Shown: positions 39,401 through 47,870 of the stretch, in pieces
Layout: every line of letters starts with the position of its first letter
Numbering within the stretch: position 1 is the stretch's first letter
Source: Coturnix japonica
Taxonomy: Eukaryota; Chordata; Aves; Galliformes; Phasianidae
NCBI RefSeq assembly: GCF_001577835.2
Contig: NC_029516.1
Span: 54,972,754-55,036,753 of the forward strand
Direction: 5' to 3'
DNA length: 64,000 bases
Translations under genes and position numbers: made by a program
Notes under the pieces: generated by a model
What the model was told of the DNA's origin: nothing
The model's database searches: none
The model's input: the letters and a program-made list of their open reading frames with translations, nothing else

Positions 39401-41451
39401 CACTTCCCAAGTGCATCCAGAAGGGTTGGTACACCCAGGTGTGTGGAAGAGACAGACCCACATCTAATGCCAGGTCACCAGTTTCACTGTGCTGAAGGAC
39501 TGAGCTCCACAGGCATCGGTGCTGGTCCATCCTGCATTGTAACATGCATCTGGAGCAAGGCAACAGCTGCACAGCTGCACCTACAGGGCACCTTAGGACC
39601 TTACAAAGGCCACAGACGGCACTTGGAGGCTCAGCTCTTCACGTTTCATCCTTTTCAGTAACACCAGCAAACAAGCTTACAGATAAAGCAGAACCAGCTG
39701 GGTCAAATCAGTCCTCCCACACTGAAAGCAAGAGGCAGGAGAATAACAGATGTTTCATCCAGAGGGCTTTTTTTTGGGTGGTGGTTTCTGTCCATCATCT
39801 CTTTTTTTTTGTGCTGTTGTTTCAACGATCCTATGAACGTTCAGCCAGATGTAAGCGGAGAGCTTGTGTTTCATGATGTCAAGCACAGTGTTTTCCTCTG
39901 CACAGAACAATGCACTTTTTGCAGAAGAAATAGAAGTTCGATGAGTAGAAATGTGTGCTTCCCCCCCCCCCCCCCCCAAAGCAAGCATTTCAGAAAGCTT
40001 TCTTTTCGCCCCCTTGAAACTCCCAGCCCACTGCTACCTCATCCATAGCACTGTGCTGCTATGATATTTCTTTATGGATGGCTTCTCTTGGAATCCTTCC
40101 AAAAACAACAAAAGCTAAATGGATTACTTGCTTTTCATTAGACTTTAAGGTGACCACTAAAGATGCCTTTTGTTTATAAGCACCTAAGAAGAAAATCAAC
40201 TAAAACCCACACTGACAAAAACATAGCAGAAAGTGGCTCCCAACAAAGAGGATCAAAGCCCATGTTACTGCAGACTTAGTGATGCTCTGCTCTTCCCCTT
40301 GATAACACACCTCAAGGTAGCACTTGGTGCTTACAGCTCCCAACAGCAGAGGGACAACCACCCCGTTTGCAACCACAGGGCATTCTGTATGTCAAGCAAC
40401 ACATGAAACCAAGTCACAGCTCCCCAAAGCAAGGCAATGACACACATGTGCACGACCACAGCCACAGGCACTGATCTGTTTCAGAGCACTAATTAAAAGA
40501 ATACAAGAACATGAACTAAGAGGAGGGCGGGTTCACAGTTCTCCTCCCGAGGATCCCAACCACATGGCACGGCTGGAGCACCCAGAGGGCCTCTCACCTC
40601 ACCACAACACCCCTCCTTGTCTTGTTGAGGAAGGTAAGAAAGGCCCACTGCGGTACAGCTGCTGAAAGAAGGGCCTTCCAGCACTAAGAGCTCCTAGAGG
40701 GTCTTTAAAAGTCACTACCCACCATCCAATTGCTCTTGGTGGGTCTAACAGTAGTTGTGCAAGAAAGCACAAAAGCTCCCAAAGCCAACAAACCAGGCAG
40801 TGTTTGAGGACGGTCACACACGCAGCTGGCTGCCTTCCTGCTGCTAACAGGCCATACTGAAAGCTGTAGCCCTAGGTCAGCGAGGCCACGGTGCTCCTTG
40901 ACTGAGGTCTCATCTCCCCATTGAGGCCGACACCGAGAGCCCCATCGCTCCCAGGACGAGGCTGTTCCCGCTGTGCAGCCATCCTAGACACGCCATGCTA
41001 CCAAGGAGAGATGGAAGAAGCCAGGAGTGGATGAGAGGCCTTCCCACGTCCCACACGGATCATTCACCCAGCACCAGTGCAGCCACCAGACACCCCACGA
41101 GCACGCACCGTCCCGAAACACCTTTGGCCCCCGGAGGGACAGCGGATGAGCGGTGTTGGGTGCACGTCTCACCTCCACATCCGCACACGCCAAGTGGGGA
41201 TTTGGGCCAAAAAAGCCCAAACTTTACGTGCCGGCCCTCAGAGCCGCTCCCACACGCGTGTCACTATTAAGGAACCCCCGCAGCAAGCTCAGGGGCTTCA
41301 GCCCGGCTTGAAGCCGCCCCCCCGGGGCCACCCCTGCCCTCCTCACCGTGTGGCCCAGCAGGGTGTCAGGGTCGGCGGGCTCGCACAGCTCGCTCAACTT
41401 GCGATCCCAGTGTAGCAGCGGCGGCTGCTCGCCGCTCTCGCACACCTCCAT
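6191..41451 (-). CDS. CREB3L2: CREB3L2, coding exons 1-2 (N-terminal part; gene continues off the left edge)
   Basis: CREB3L2 is an ER-membrane bZIP transcription factor (OASIS family, BBF2H7). Under ER stress it is cleaved by site-1 and site-2 proteases, and its N-terminal part enters the nucleus to drive secretory-pathway genes. Two coding exons are visible on the minus strand: 41347-41451 (residues 1-35) and 6191-6407 (residues 36-107 plus one base). Both have consensus splice sites (donor GTGAGG at 41346; acceptor ending CAG at 6408; donor GTAATA at 6190). The translation follows the vertebrate CREB3L2 N-terminus as I recall it: WDRKLSEL in exon 1, then [24 protein letters not shown] and SPLTHIS in exon 2. 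The start codon has a strong Kozak context (GCCGCCATGG). The bZIP, transmembrane and lumenal parts are not in the window; I searched 1-6190 for the next exon and did not find it. Identity is secure from the protein match; only about one fifth of the protein is present. Confidence 0.94.
7735..8189 (+). mobile_element. CR1 LINE, 3' fragment
   Basis: Sense CR1 from GAGGAAAGGCTAAGGAAGCT through GGGGAAAAGGAGGCTGAGGG to the tail AATTCTATGATTCTATG. Confidence 0.93.
9520..9675 (+). mobile_element. CR1 LINE, short 3' end
   Basis: CAGGGAGGTGGTGGTGTCAC, GGTTGGCCTAGATGATCTT and tail TGATTCTATGATTCTA mark the last 155 bp of a CR1. Confidence 0.92.
10992..11179 (+). mobile_element. CR1 LINE, short 3' end
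   Basis: GAGGAAATTCTTTAGTCAGA, GGTTGGATAGGACCCTGGGC and TTTCCAACCCAAACCATTCT identify the CR1 3' end. Confidence 0.9.
11971..11989. repeat. Poly(A) tract, 19 bases
   Basis: An uninterrupted A run after an A/G-rich stretch. No gene or retrocopy is recognisable upstream of it, so it is listed only as a homopolymer. Confidence 0.95.
13853..13946 (-). other. Candidate exon of unknown identity in CREB3L2 intron 1
   Basis: A 94-bp open segment on the minus strand, bounded by a pyrimidine-rich acceptor (CCTTTCTTTGCTAG) and a consensus donor (CTAG then GTGAGT). Only one frame is open, reading [19 protein letters not shown] then [13 protein letters not shown] do not recognise the peptide. Inserting it between CREB3L2 exons 1 and 2 would shift the frame, because 94 is not a multiple of 3. 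It could belong to another transcript or be chance. Confidence 0.3.
14753..14911 (+). mobile_element. CR1 LINE, short diverged 3' end
   Basis: GCCCAGAGAAGCTATGGGT, GGCTGGACAGGGCTCTGGG and GTCCCTTCCAACTTAAGCC are CR1 phrases with moderate decay. Confidence 0.8.
15572..15695 (+). mobile_element. CR1 LINE, internal fragment
   Basis: GGTCCAGAGGAGGGCCATGA, GATGATCAGAGGGTTGGAGC and AGCTGAGGGAGTTGGGCTTG are from the CR1 region upstream of the 3' UTR; the tail is missing. Confidence 0.85.
16531..16865 (-). mobile_element. CR1 LINE, 3' fragment
   Basis: Antisense CR1 beginning at the tail (AGAATCATAGAATTATAAAA) and running through GGTTGGAAGGGACCTCAAAG to the region matching CTTCAAGTACTGGAAGGCC. Confidence 0.92.
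18476..18650 (+). mobile_element. Ancient CR1-like LINE, reverse-transcriptase remnant
   Basis: CACAGGGATCAGCCCTTGGC, then TTTATCAGTGACCTGAGAGG and GGTTTGCAGATAATGTAGC, recalls the CR1 reverse-transcriptase region (LGPLLF.. and FADD motifs) in a decayed state. Flanking sequence back to about 17600 and on to about 19100 may be part of the same old LINE, but cannot be shown by eye. Confidence 0.55.
19174..19339. repeat. Tandem duplication, two copies of about 83 bp
   Basis: TAAGCTGAAGCCAGATTCAT at 19174 recurs as TAAGCTGAAGCCAGATCCAT at 19257, and both copies continue to GATGATCAGTCACC. The copies differ by a few substitutions and small indels, so the duplication is old. Confidence 0.9.
19897..20169 (-). 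mobile_element. CR1 LINE, internal fragment
   Basis: Antisense CR1: CTAACATCCAACCTAAATCT, CAGGTACTGAAAGGCTGCAA, CTTCTCCAGGCTGAACAAAC and GTGGCCCTCCTCTGGACC. The 3' tail is absent. Confidence 0.92.
28700..28965 (+). mobile_element. CR1 LINE, 3' end
   Basis: GGCACAGGCTGCCGGGAAGT, GATGGTCTTTAAGGGTTCCT and the tail GCTCTATGATTCTAT. Confidence 0.92.
34036..34192 (-). mobile_element. CR1 LINE, short 3' end
   Basis: Antisense: ATAGACTCATAGAACAGTTT, GGTTGGAAGGCCCTTAAAGC, CCCAGCAGCTCAGGCTGCCC. Confidence 0.92.
34397..34497 (-). other. Candidate proline-rich exon in CREB3L2 intron 1
   Basis: A 101-bp segment on the minus strand with acceptor TTTTTTTCTCCAG and donor GTAAGA. One open frame reads [19 protein letters not shown] and on to EGSEAETLG. 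No family is recognised. The frame fits neither CREB3L2 exon 1 nor the candidate at 13853. Confidence 0.2.
35021..35100 (-). mobile_element. CR1 LINE, very short 3' end
   Basis: TATCATAGAATGGCTTAGAT then TGGAAGAGTCCTTAAAGATC; the similarity fades after about 80 bp. Confidence 0.75.
37589..37620. repeat. Perfect 16-bp tandem duplication
   Basis: GTTAAACATTGGCGCA occurs twice with no spacer. Both copies are identical, so the duplication is recent or an assembly effect. Confidence 0.95.
39240..39300. repeat. CA-rich repeat with duplicated ACACACACCTACATGC unit
   Basis: Two near-identical copies of ACACACACCTACATGC follow each other, then CACACACAGG. A 15-bp CR1-tail-like phrase (AGAATCATAGAATTC) lies just before it. 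Confidence 0.85.
39961..39977. repeat. Poly(C) tract, 17 bases
   Basis: Seventeen C on the plus strand, hence a G17 run in the CREB3L2 pre-mRNA. Length is uncertain because such runs are error-prone in sequencing. Confidence 0.95.
41347..41451 (-). CDS. CREB3L2: CREB3L2 coding exon 1
   Basis: Encodes 35 residues beginning MEVCESGEQ and ending DTLLGHT, the start of the acidic transactivation region. It ends at a phase-0 donor (ACG then GTGAGG) and lies in a CpG island. The ATG at 41451 is preceded by GCCGCC. Confidence 0.94.
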
Positions 41452-41478
41452 GGCGGCCCCGGCTGCCCCGCTCCCGAC

Positions 41479-41502
41479 TCACGCAGGTCCGCCCTTTCCC
41501 AT
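41479..41502 (-). CDS. Short upstream ORF in the CREB3L2 5' leader
   Basis: Reading MGKGGPA then stop, this seven-codon ORF ends 27 bases before the CREB3L2 ATG. The +4 base is G but the -3 base is C, so initiation would be moderate. It matters only if transcription starts upstream of 41502. A longer out-of-frame ORF (ATG at 41711, stop at 41394) overlaps the main start. Upstream ORFs are common regulators of stress-response genes; a role here is inference. Confidence 0.35.
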   Translation of the reverse strand: MGKGGPA

Positions 41503-42106
41503 GGGCCGCCCGCAGCCGGTACCGGCACCGCTCCGAGGCCGCGTCCCCCCCCGACGGAGCCGGGAGTCCGGGTCGGGCGGGGCGGCCCCTCCAGCTGCGA
41601 GCCGCGCCCCAATCGGAGCTCTGAGCCCACAGGGCCCCACGGCTCCAGCTGGGGAATGTGGGCGGGGGTTCGCGTGAGAGACGGGCAAAGCAGCGAATGA
41701 AACAGCGACAAGACTGCGGCCGGAGGGACACGGCCCGCCCGCTTCGTGTGGGAGGAGGAACGGCCGCGGGCCCTGAGGAGCCTATGGGCCCGGTTAGCGC
41801 CGTGTCGGGGCGCTTACAGAGCACAACCCAGAGCAGCTTCGGGTGCGGGAAGCACGCCAGGCCCTTCATCTCTTCAGCTAATTGAAAAGAGAGCATGAAG
41901 GGCAAAATACTTAGTTTGGTATTGCTGAGTGCAGCCCACACGTCCTGTTTCAGGACGTCCCATACCATAAACGTCTGCCTTTAGATGAATGTGCTAGTAA
42001 CACTGCTCACAACCCAGCACTGTTTCCACAGAGCAGCGAGGAGAACCCCAGGCAATAGAGAACTGTGGTATTTTAACCTTGGTTCTATGCCAAGCTGGGA
42101 CAAAGT

Positions 42107-42361
42107 TGACATTTCAAAGAGAAGATTTAGGTTGGATGTTAGGGGTAAGTTCTTCACTAGGAGAGTGGTTAGGCCCTGGAACAGGCTGCCCAGGGAGGCT
42201 GTGGATGCCCCGTCCTTGGAGGTGTTCAAGACCAGGTTGGACGGGGCCCTGGGCAACCTGATCTAGTAAAGGTGTATGTTTGGTGGCCCTGCCAGGCAGG
42301 GGGGTTGGAACTACATGATCCTTGAGGTCCCTTCCAACCCAGCTCATTCTGTGATTCTGTA
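42107..42361 (+). mobile_element. CR1 LINE, 3' end
   Basis: TTAGGTTGGATGTTAGGGGT, GGAACAGGCTGCCCAGGGAG and the tail CATTCTGTGATTCTGTATG. Confidence 0.93.
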
Positions 42362-42830
42362 TGTGATTTCATCATCCTTTAAAAATGAAGGATGCCACAT
42401 GGTTCCGATACAACACACCAGGCATTCTTCAGCTCTGAGTTCCAGCTCCTGGCAGGCGCTCAAAGCCTTTTGTGGGTCAGCCCCACACTTTGGCACTCCA
42501 TCCCACATTGTGCTCCAGCTGTAACCAGAGCCCCGACATCCCCCTGGGCTCCGTCTGCTGACACACCATTGCTCTGTCAGCTCTCCACCCTCCCCAGGGA
42601 GCTGGGTGGGCCCTCTGAGGCCTCCCATCATCCATCGGGCACAGCAGCAAAGAGAAGAGGAGGAATAATGGTGACTTTGTCAGGGTTTATGCTTTGGGGT
42701 ATATTAATCTCTTCGGTTTTGACTTGATCAAAAGAGGAAACGTCACTTTTAATTTAACAAAAGCCGTGTTATTCGGTCAAGAACACGAAGGGAAGAGCTC
42801 CAGCTGCCACAACCAAAGCTCTCCTGCAAA

Positions 42831-42890
42831 GAGTTACTGTTCAGCAAGTCAGAGTAGTTCGAGTTACTGTGCAACAAGTCAGACCAGAGC
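42831..42890. repeat. Imperfect 30-bp tandem pair
   Basis: Both units start GAGTTACTGT and share CAAGTCAGA; about 24 of 30 positions agree. Confidence 0.8.
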
Positions 42891-45800
42891 ATGCCCCCAG
42901 CAACACTGAGAACCACCCCAAAGCCAAATTCCTAACACTTGAATGGGTACCTAATGCTTTGGCAAGGCCAGGCGGAGGTACAAACTTCATGATATGCTGG
43001 CACCGTCACACTCTTTTGTCACAACAATTACATGTTGCCAGTCCTGAGGCATAGACTGTGAAATTTGTAAAGGTCAGTTCCTTGTTCACAGTCTTCCACG
43101 TTTCATGTTCTCATTGGCTTTTTCTTGCTTTTAAAGTTTCCTCAGCCTCGTGCTAATAAGCTGAACAAAAGGCTCCCCCTAACATGCAGAGGACCCATTT
43201 CTGGGGCTATCCACTAATAAACAGTGGTAACTAGTAGCCAGACATTGGTAACTAGACATTCCTTGCCAGCCTTGTTACCTCAGTGTTGAAGACTATGTTT
43301 CACTTCTTGAGCTTCAGTGTTTCTAAAAGAATACCCTGAGACTTCATGAGGAGGAGCTATGACCAACTGGCCTGCATGGTAATGTTACACAGATACACCT
43401 GTCCTCCTAACTTTTTCCCATCCTGCTCGAGGGATTTAAAACTGTAGATTTCAATTGTTGCTAGCATGCTGAAAATCAAAGTTGTTTAACTCGCTGTACT
43501 AATTTAGTAGTAGTTTTAAGATCCAAGGCAGCTAATTCTGTGAGCATTTCTGTCACCACAGACTTCTCAACTATGTTCAAAGTCTCCCACACAGGGACAA
43601 TGCAAAAACGGAGTGTCGAGATGCATGAAGATGAAAAGGTGGGGTTTTATGGTCTGCAGAGACGCAGCTGAAGGGAAGTGGGGAGAGCTTGGTTTTCCTT
43701 TACTCAGCATTCTATCTCCGATATGCGTGAGCAGAAAACCCAAAGCGAAAAACCACACAGAAACCAAACTAGCTAAGGAGGAGGAGGCTGTTAATGTAGG
43801 ACTCCAAACAATGATCACTTACTTTAAATATCAAAGTACAATAGCTAGTTACAATGCAAGCCGATAACTTAAATCACAGAAAGCCTGGCAAAGGAAAGGC
43901 GCTCTGTTTTCTTCACAGATCCGGGTTACAGAAGCCACAGCTCCTGTGACTGCGTCCTTACCCAATTCTTGATCAGGTCAGTTGCACAAAGGCTCATTAA
44001 ATATTTACAAGTGATATTTTCCTGACTTGTGACAACCAGGATCAAGATAACCATCCATTTTCTAAAGCCATTTTGTTCAAATACGTTTTAAAAGTCAACC
44101 AAGAAGAAAAGAACAAATAGCAACAGTGCCTACAGGATATTTCTTTTCTTTTAAAGACAGCTACAAATGAAAAAAAAAACCAAAAAACCTTACCCTTTAA
44201 AAACAATAGGAAATTATCATACACAGAGGAAGGTGAAAATGAATGCCCAGGCTGTCAATTTCTAATCACAGCAGTTGCTGGAGATTGTTTTGAAAGTTCA
44301 GTATCATACTTAGCAATGATTTTTATATGGGAAATAAAGCAATAAGAGAAGAAAAATCTTACACTAATATGCATTTTCCACAAGCGGATATTTGTAGAAT
44401 ATGAAGATACTCTATGAAGAATGCGAAGCTGATTTCTTTGCATAATTATGTGCAGACACATTATTTGCACTAGCCAGCAACTGATACAGCACTAACAAAG
44501 CAAATTTGTTGTGTAAATGACATCTGCTGTGTGAAGAAGCTCACCACCACCACCACAGGAAAATGGGGCAGGCTCTGGTTTGAACAGCCATTAAGTCTTA
44601 GTTGGTCTGTACAGACTCAACTATTTGCACAAAAATGCTCCCACCACTGAAGTTTCAGTTAAAAATAGAAGGTGTGCTTGAAAACAGTGCAGTTTTCTTT
44701 TCAAAATCCTGGCATTATAGTCATTTTCTGACATGAATACTTGTGAAAGATGTGGGATTGCCAGTACTGGAGGCAGCCTACTACTGAAACCACATAATCA
44801 GTACACTGACAGAAACACAAGAACCCTTTACCAGAACATTCCTCCCCCCCATACCTCAGGACTTCTCAAAGCACTAATTCATCTGTCCTGCCTTTGACAA
44901 TTCAAGGCCTCCCTGCATGAGCTTCCACAGGCAACCCTAATCTTCACAGCAGAGCAGGGACAGGACTCCTACCCTTGATGCAAGATACTGTGCAGTCAGC
45001 AGGGTGCAACCTGTTAGCCATATCAGTAGTCAAACCAGGTACCCGCTGCTAGAAAGCTCAAGCAGTTCTTTTCTAGTCCAAGCTCTCAGCAATGCTTAAT
45101 TCATGTTGTTATTCTGTCCTCAGAAACTGAGTCCTGAAACAAGTTGGTTCAGCCAGAGGTATCAAGTCCTATTTCAATGAATTGTAGGGCATTTGTAGCT
45201 TTGTTCTCCAACACTGCTCAGCCTTAATTAAATGTGAAAATATTTCTCGCTCCGCCGTATTTTGAGAGTTCTTAACTGGCACAACGCCCACAGTGTTCTG
45301 ACACCAGAGAACTACAGCCACTGAAATGAGCACAGAAGAGGGCTCCCTCCACCTCACACCAGGCTGATGGAAGTAACTGAATGATGCTGAGATGCCTCAC
45401 TGACCAAAGTAGCTCTATCAAGAAACGCTCCAAATACTTAAAAGAGATCTGCATTACTATTTTATCTCTTCTAATCTATCTTCATAAAAACATAAAGTAA
45501 ATTACTTGTGAAGGTCAAACGTGTATAAAAGCCCCAGCTGATGCAAACAGTCGGGGTTTACCTAATCCAGTTTACACAAGAGGTTACCAGGAACAAAAGA
45601 TGAATGCCATTCATTAAGGGATAAAATGGAAAAGTACTCTTTGCCTTGCTATAAACAAGGTATAAGCAAGGTGCAAACAAGGCATTTAACTCGGTAGACA
45701 TCACTCCCTTCTTTAAGATTTCCATGCAGAGGAAATAATAAGCAATAAAGATGAATGAGACACTTTCTGAAGGTTGATTTCATGTTATTTCTCATAGCCA

Positions 45801-47716
45801 AAACCATTATTATACATTAGCTTTGCCCCATGGCTGCAAAGCAGACACAGAAGGTAAACATACAGCAAACAATAATTGATGGCAAAAGGACGCTGTAACT
45901 ATTGTCTCTTGCTAACATGGTGTCACTTTGTAAGATCTGCCCTAATGCAAAATGGTGATGAACATTCGAGATCTTGCACAGCTTTCCAAACACTGTGTTC
46001 TCACGATAGATACGTATAATCTCTGTAGCAGGTACAGCAAAGAAATCTTTAAAAAATTATTACTGACTTTAAACCAAACTGGAAAAGCAAGTAAAGTGGA
46101 AGCTCTTGAGCAAATATTTCCTTTGCTGGCACCTAATCACATACCTTGTGCTAGATCAACATTATCCTCATCCTGAGCCACGGGCTGAGACTAGGATGAA
46201 CACTGGCCAGGATCTTCATGTGCAGCAGTGAAGAGGCAATCGTTGCTGCCATCTCAGTGCTCTGATTCCGGAGTAGAAAGCCTGATTTGAAGGTTGGAGA
46301 GCATTATGGGTTCACACTGAAATAACAAACAGTAGTATGCTACATTGAACTGACTTGAGAGATGGAAGAGGCGGTAAAGAACAGGAATTGCCAGGTAAGA
46401 GTTCAGCCTTGGGACAGCTATGTTTTAATGCATACTGCAGAAATAACCACAAAACTGTTTACTCTTCTCAGCCTCTGAAATGCACGGCATGCTCCTCATA
46501 CAGACAACTGCACCAGGAAAAGCAGCGGCACTTTCTCTAGCAATACAGATCTGAACCTTCCAACAGGCTCAAATCTAACAAAGAACTGTAACTAGAATTA
46601 AAGTCTAAGCTTCCTATTTTATACCACAATCTCACATGGATAACACACTTAACCAAGCAAGCATTTCCTTCAATACCTAACACTTCAGTATGCCTGTGAT
46701 AGGGACTATGATAGTAGCCAATGCATTAGCTTCATCCAGAAGTAAATACCTAAGTGAAAATACTTAAGTTCTTGGTAGTACTGCCTATGCTTATATAGAG
46801 GAACATAAGACCATTCCACAGGAGAAAGAGCTACAAACACTACAAATAAGCATGATTTTTAGTGGAAGGAAAGGGAGATGAGATACAAAATCCCATCAGC
46901 TTTGGAGGCAGGAAGTTGTCACTTCCAATGTTTTAATTTCCCTGTTCACATCAGGCTGTATTACAACAGGAACTTTACCAGTTCCCCATGTACTACAATG
47001 AAGTACCTCTCATAATTCACTAACAACACTAATAATCTTCAGTCTCTCCGGCAATTACAACAAAGTTAAGGCATAATAGCCAGCACTCCCCCAGTAACAG
47101 TATCCTGGATCAGAGATGTTTTCCACGCTATACTGCAAACCTCTCAGAAGGAACAAGAGATAGTCATTCTTCCAGCTCCTCCCGGTGGCAAACGGCAGGC
47201 ATAGCACCGTAACAAGGTATTAGGATGAGAACATTGATGCCATCTTAGGGTCACAAAACATCCAAGTCCATAATACTGAAAACATAAGTACATAACCAAA
47301 GCAAGGTTTAGTGACAGACAACACCTAATTTGATCAAATGCTATAGTCAGTGAAGGGCCAGAGCCAAACACACTGGTGGCCTTCTCTGGGTCTGTGACAG
47401 AAACGGCTGTTTTAAACTTACTGTTTGATTTACTTAGTTGAGAAAGACAGAGAATGACACAGAGCAGAGAAGGGATGCTAATGGTGGGAGGTAAGTTGCT
47501 CAGTCCCATGGGACAGAAGAGAAGTTATTAGGGCAGTCAACGATACAAGCTTTGAAAACAACTGAAGATTTAGATATGATGTCCATTTTTATATGCATTC
47601 ACTCAAGAATATAGTTTTTCCTCAAGAAGGAAAAGTCTACACAGTGATGAAGAAAAAGCACAAAGGAAAACCAAACAACAAAACATACACAATCACCCTG
47701 TGTGGGTATCAAACAC

Positions 47717-47722
47717 TTTATT
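47717..47722 (-). terminator. SSBP1: SSBP1 poly(A) signal
   Basis: AATAAA on the minus strand, about 105 bases after the SSBP1 stop codon, which implies a short 3' UTR and cleavage near 47700. Confidence 0.8.
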
Positions 47723-47826
47723 TGCTTGTTTTTTTAAAGAAACTACAGAAATATACATGATTACAGAATTATGAAGCACTGTGAAGCACAAGGAATGAAA
47801 CAGCCTCAGTCCAAGCGCTAATGAGC

Positions 47827-47870
47827 TCATACCTTTTCTTTGATATTATCACTCAGAAATATTACGTTAT
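47827..47870 (-). CDS. SSBP1: SSBP1 coding exon 6 with stop
   Basis: Encodes [14 protein letters not shown] followed by TGA at 47829-47827. Acceptor CTTTTCAG. The C-terminal tail is close to the human one (recalled as NIIFLSDQTKEKE). Confidence 0.95.

Larger units (their letters stand above)
6408..41346 (-). other. CREB3L2 intron 1 (about 35 kb)
   Basis: A long first intron between two confidently identified coding exons. It contains ten recognisable CR1 fragments, an ancient LINE remnant near 18476-18650, homopolymer tracts (A19 at 11971, A14 at 33645, C17 at 39961) and several short tandem duplications. No gene nested on the plus strand could be supported. Two minus-strand segments bounded by good splice sites (13853-13946, 34397-34497) are listed separately. 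Apart from these I see nothing coding in it. Confidence 0.8.
41320..41800 (-). promoter_or_regulatory. CREB3L2: CpG island with the CREB3L2 promoter and 5' UTR
   Basis: The sequence is strongly GC- and CpG-rich from about 41320 to 41800, in contrast to the AT-rich flanks. It contains GC boxes (GGGCGGGGCGG near 41576-41586) and surrounds the CREB3L2 start codon. No clear TATA box is visible, as is usual for CpG-island promoters. The exact transcription start cannot be set from sequence alone. Confidence 0.8.
41970..47699. other. Intergenic region between CREB3L2 (5' side) and SSBP1 (3' end)
   Basis: About 6 kb without a supportable gene. It contains one CR1 3' end (42107-42361) and an imperfect 30-bp tandem pair (42831-42890). 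The rest is single-copy-looking, moderately AT-rich DNA. The longest open frames (for example 45952-46176 on the plus strand) have no recognisable domain. Confidence 0.7.

Noticed and set aside
41366-41968. 200-codon minus-strand ORF across the CREB3L2 promoter
   Set aside because: It is out of frame with CREB3L2 and rich in Arg, Ala, Gly and Pro, as expected from random translation of a CpG island.
42690-43500. Possible solitary LTR (short tandem repeat, AATAAA, mixed composition)
   Set aside because: No matching ends, target-site duplication or family resemblance could be established, so no virus-derived element is claimed.
45952-46176. 74-codon ORF in the CREB3L2-SSBP1 gap
   Set aside because: Short, no homology that I recognise, no splice or promoter context.
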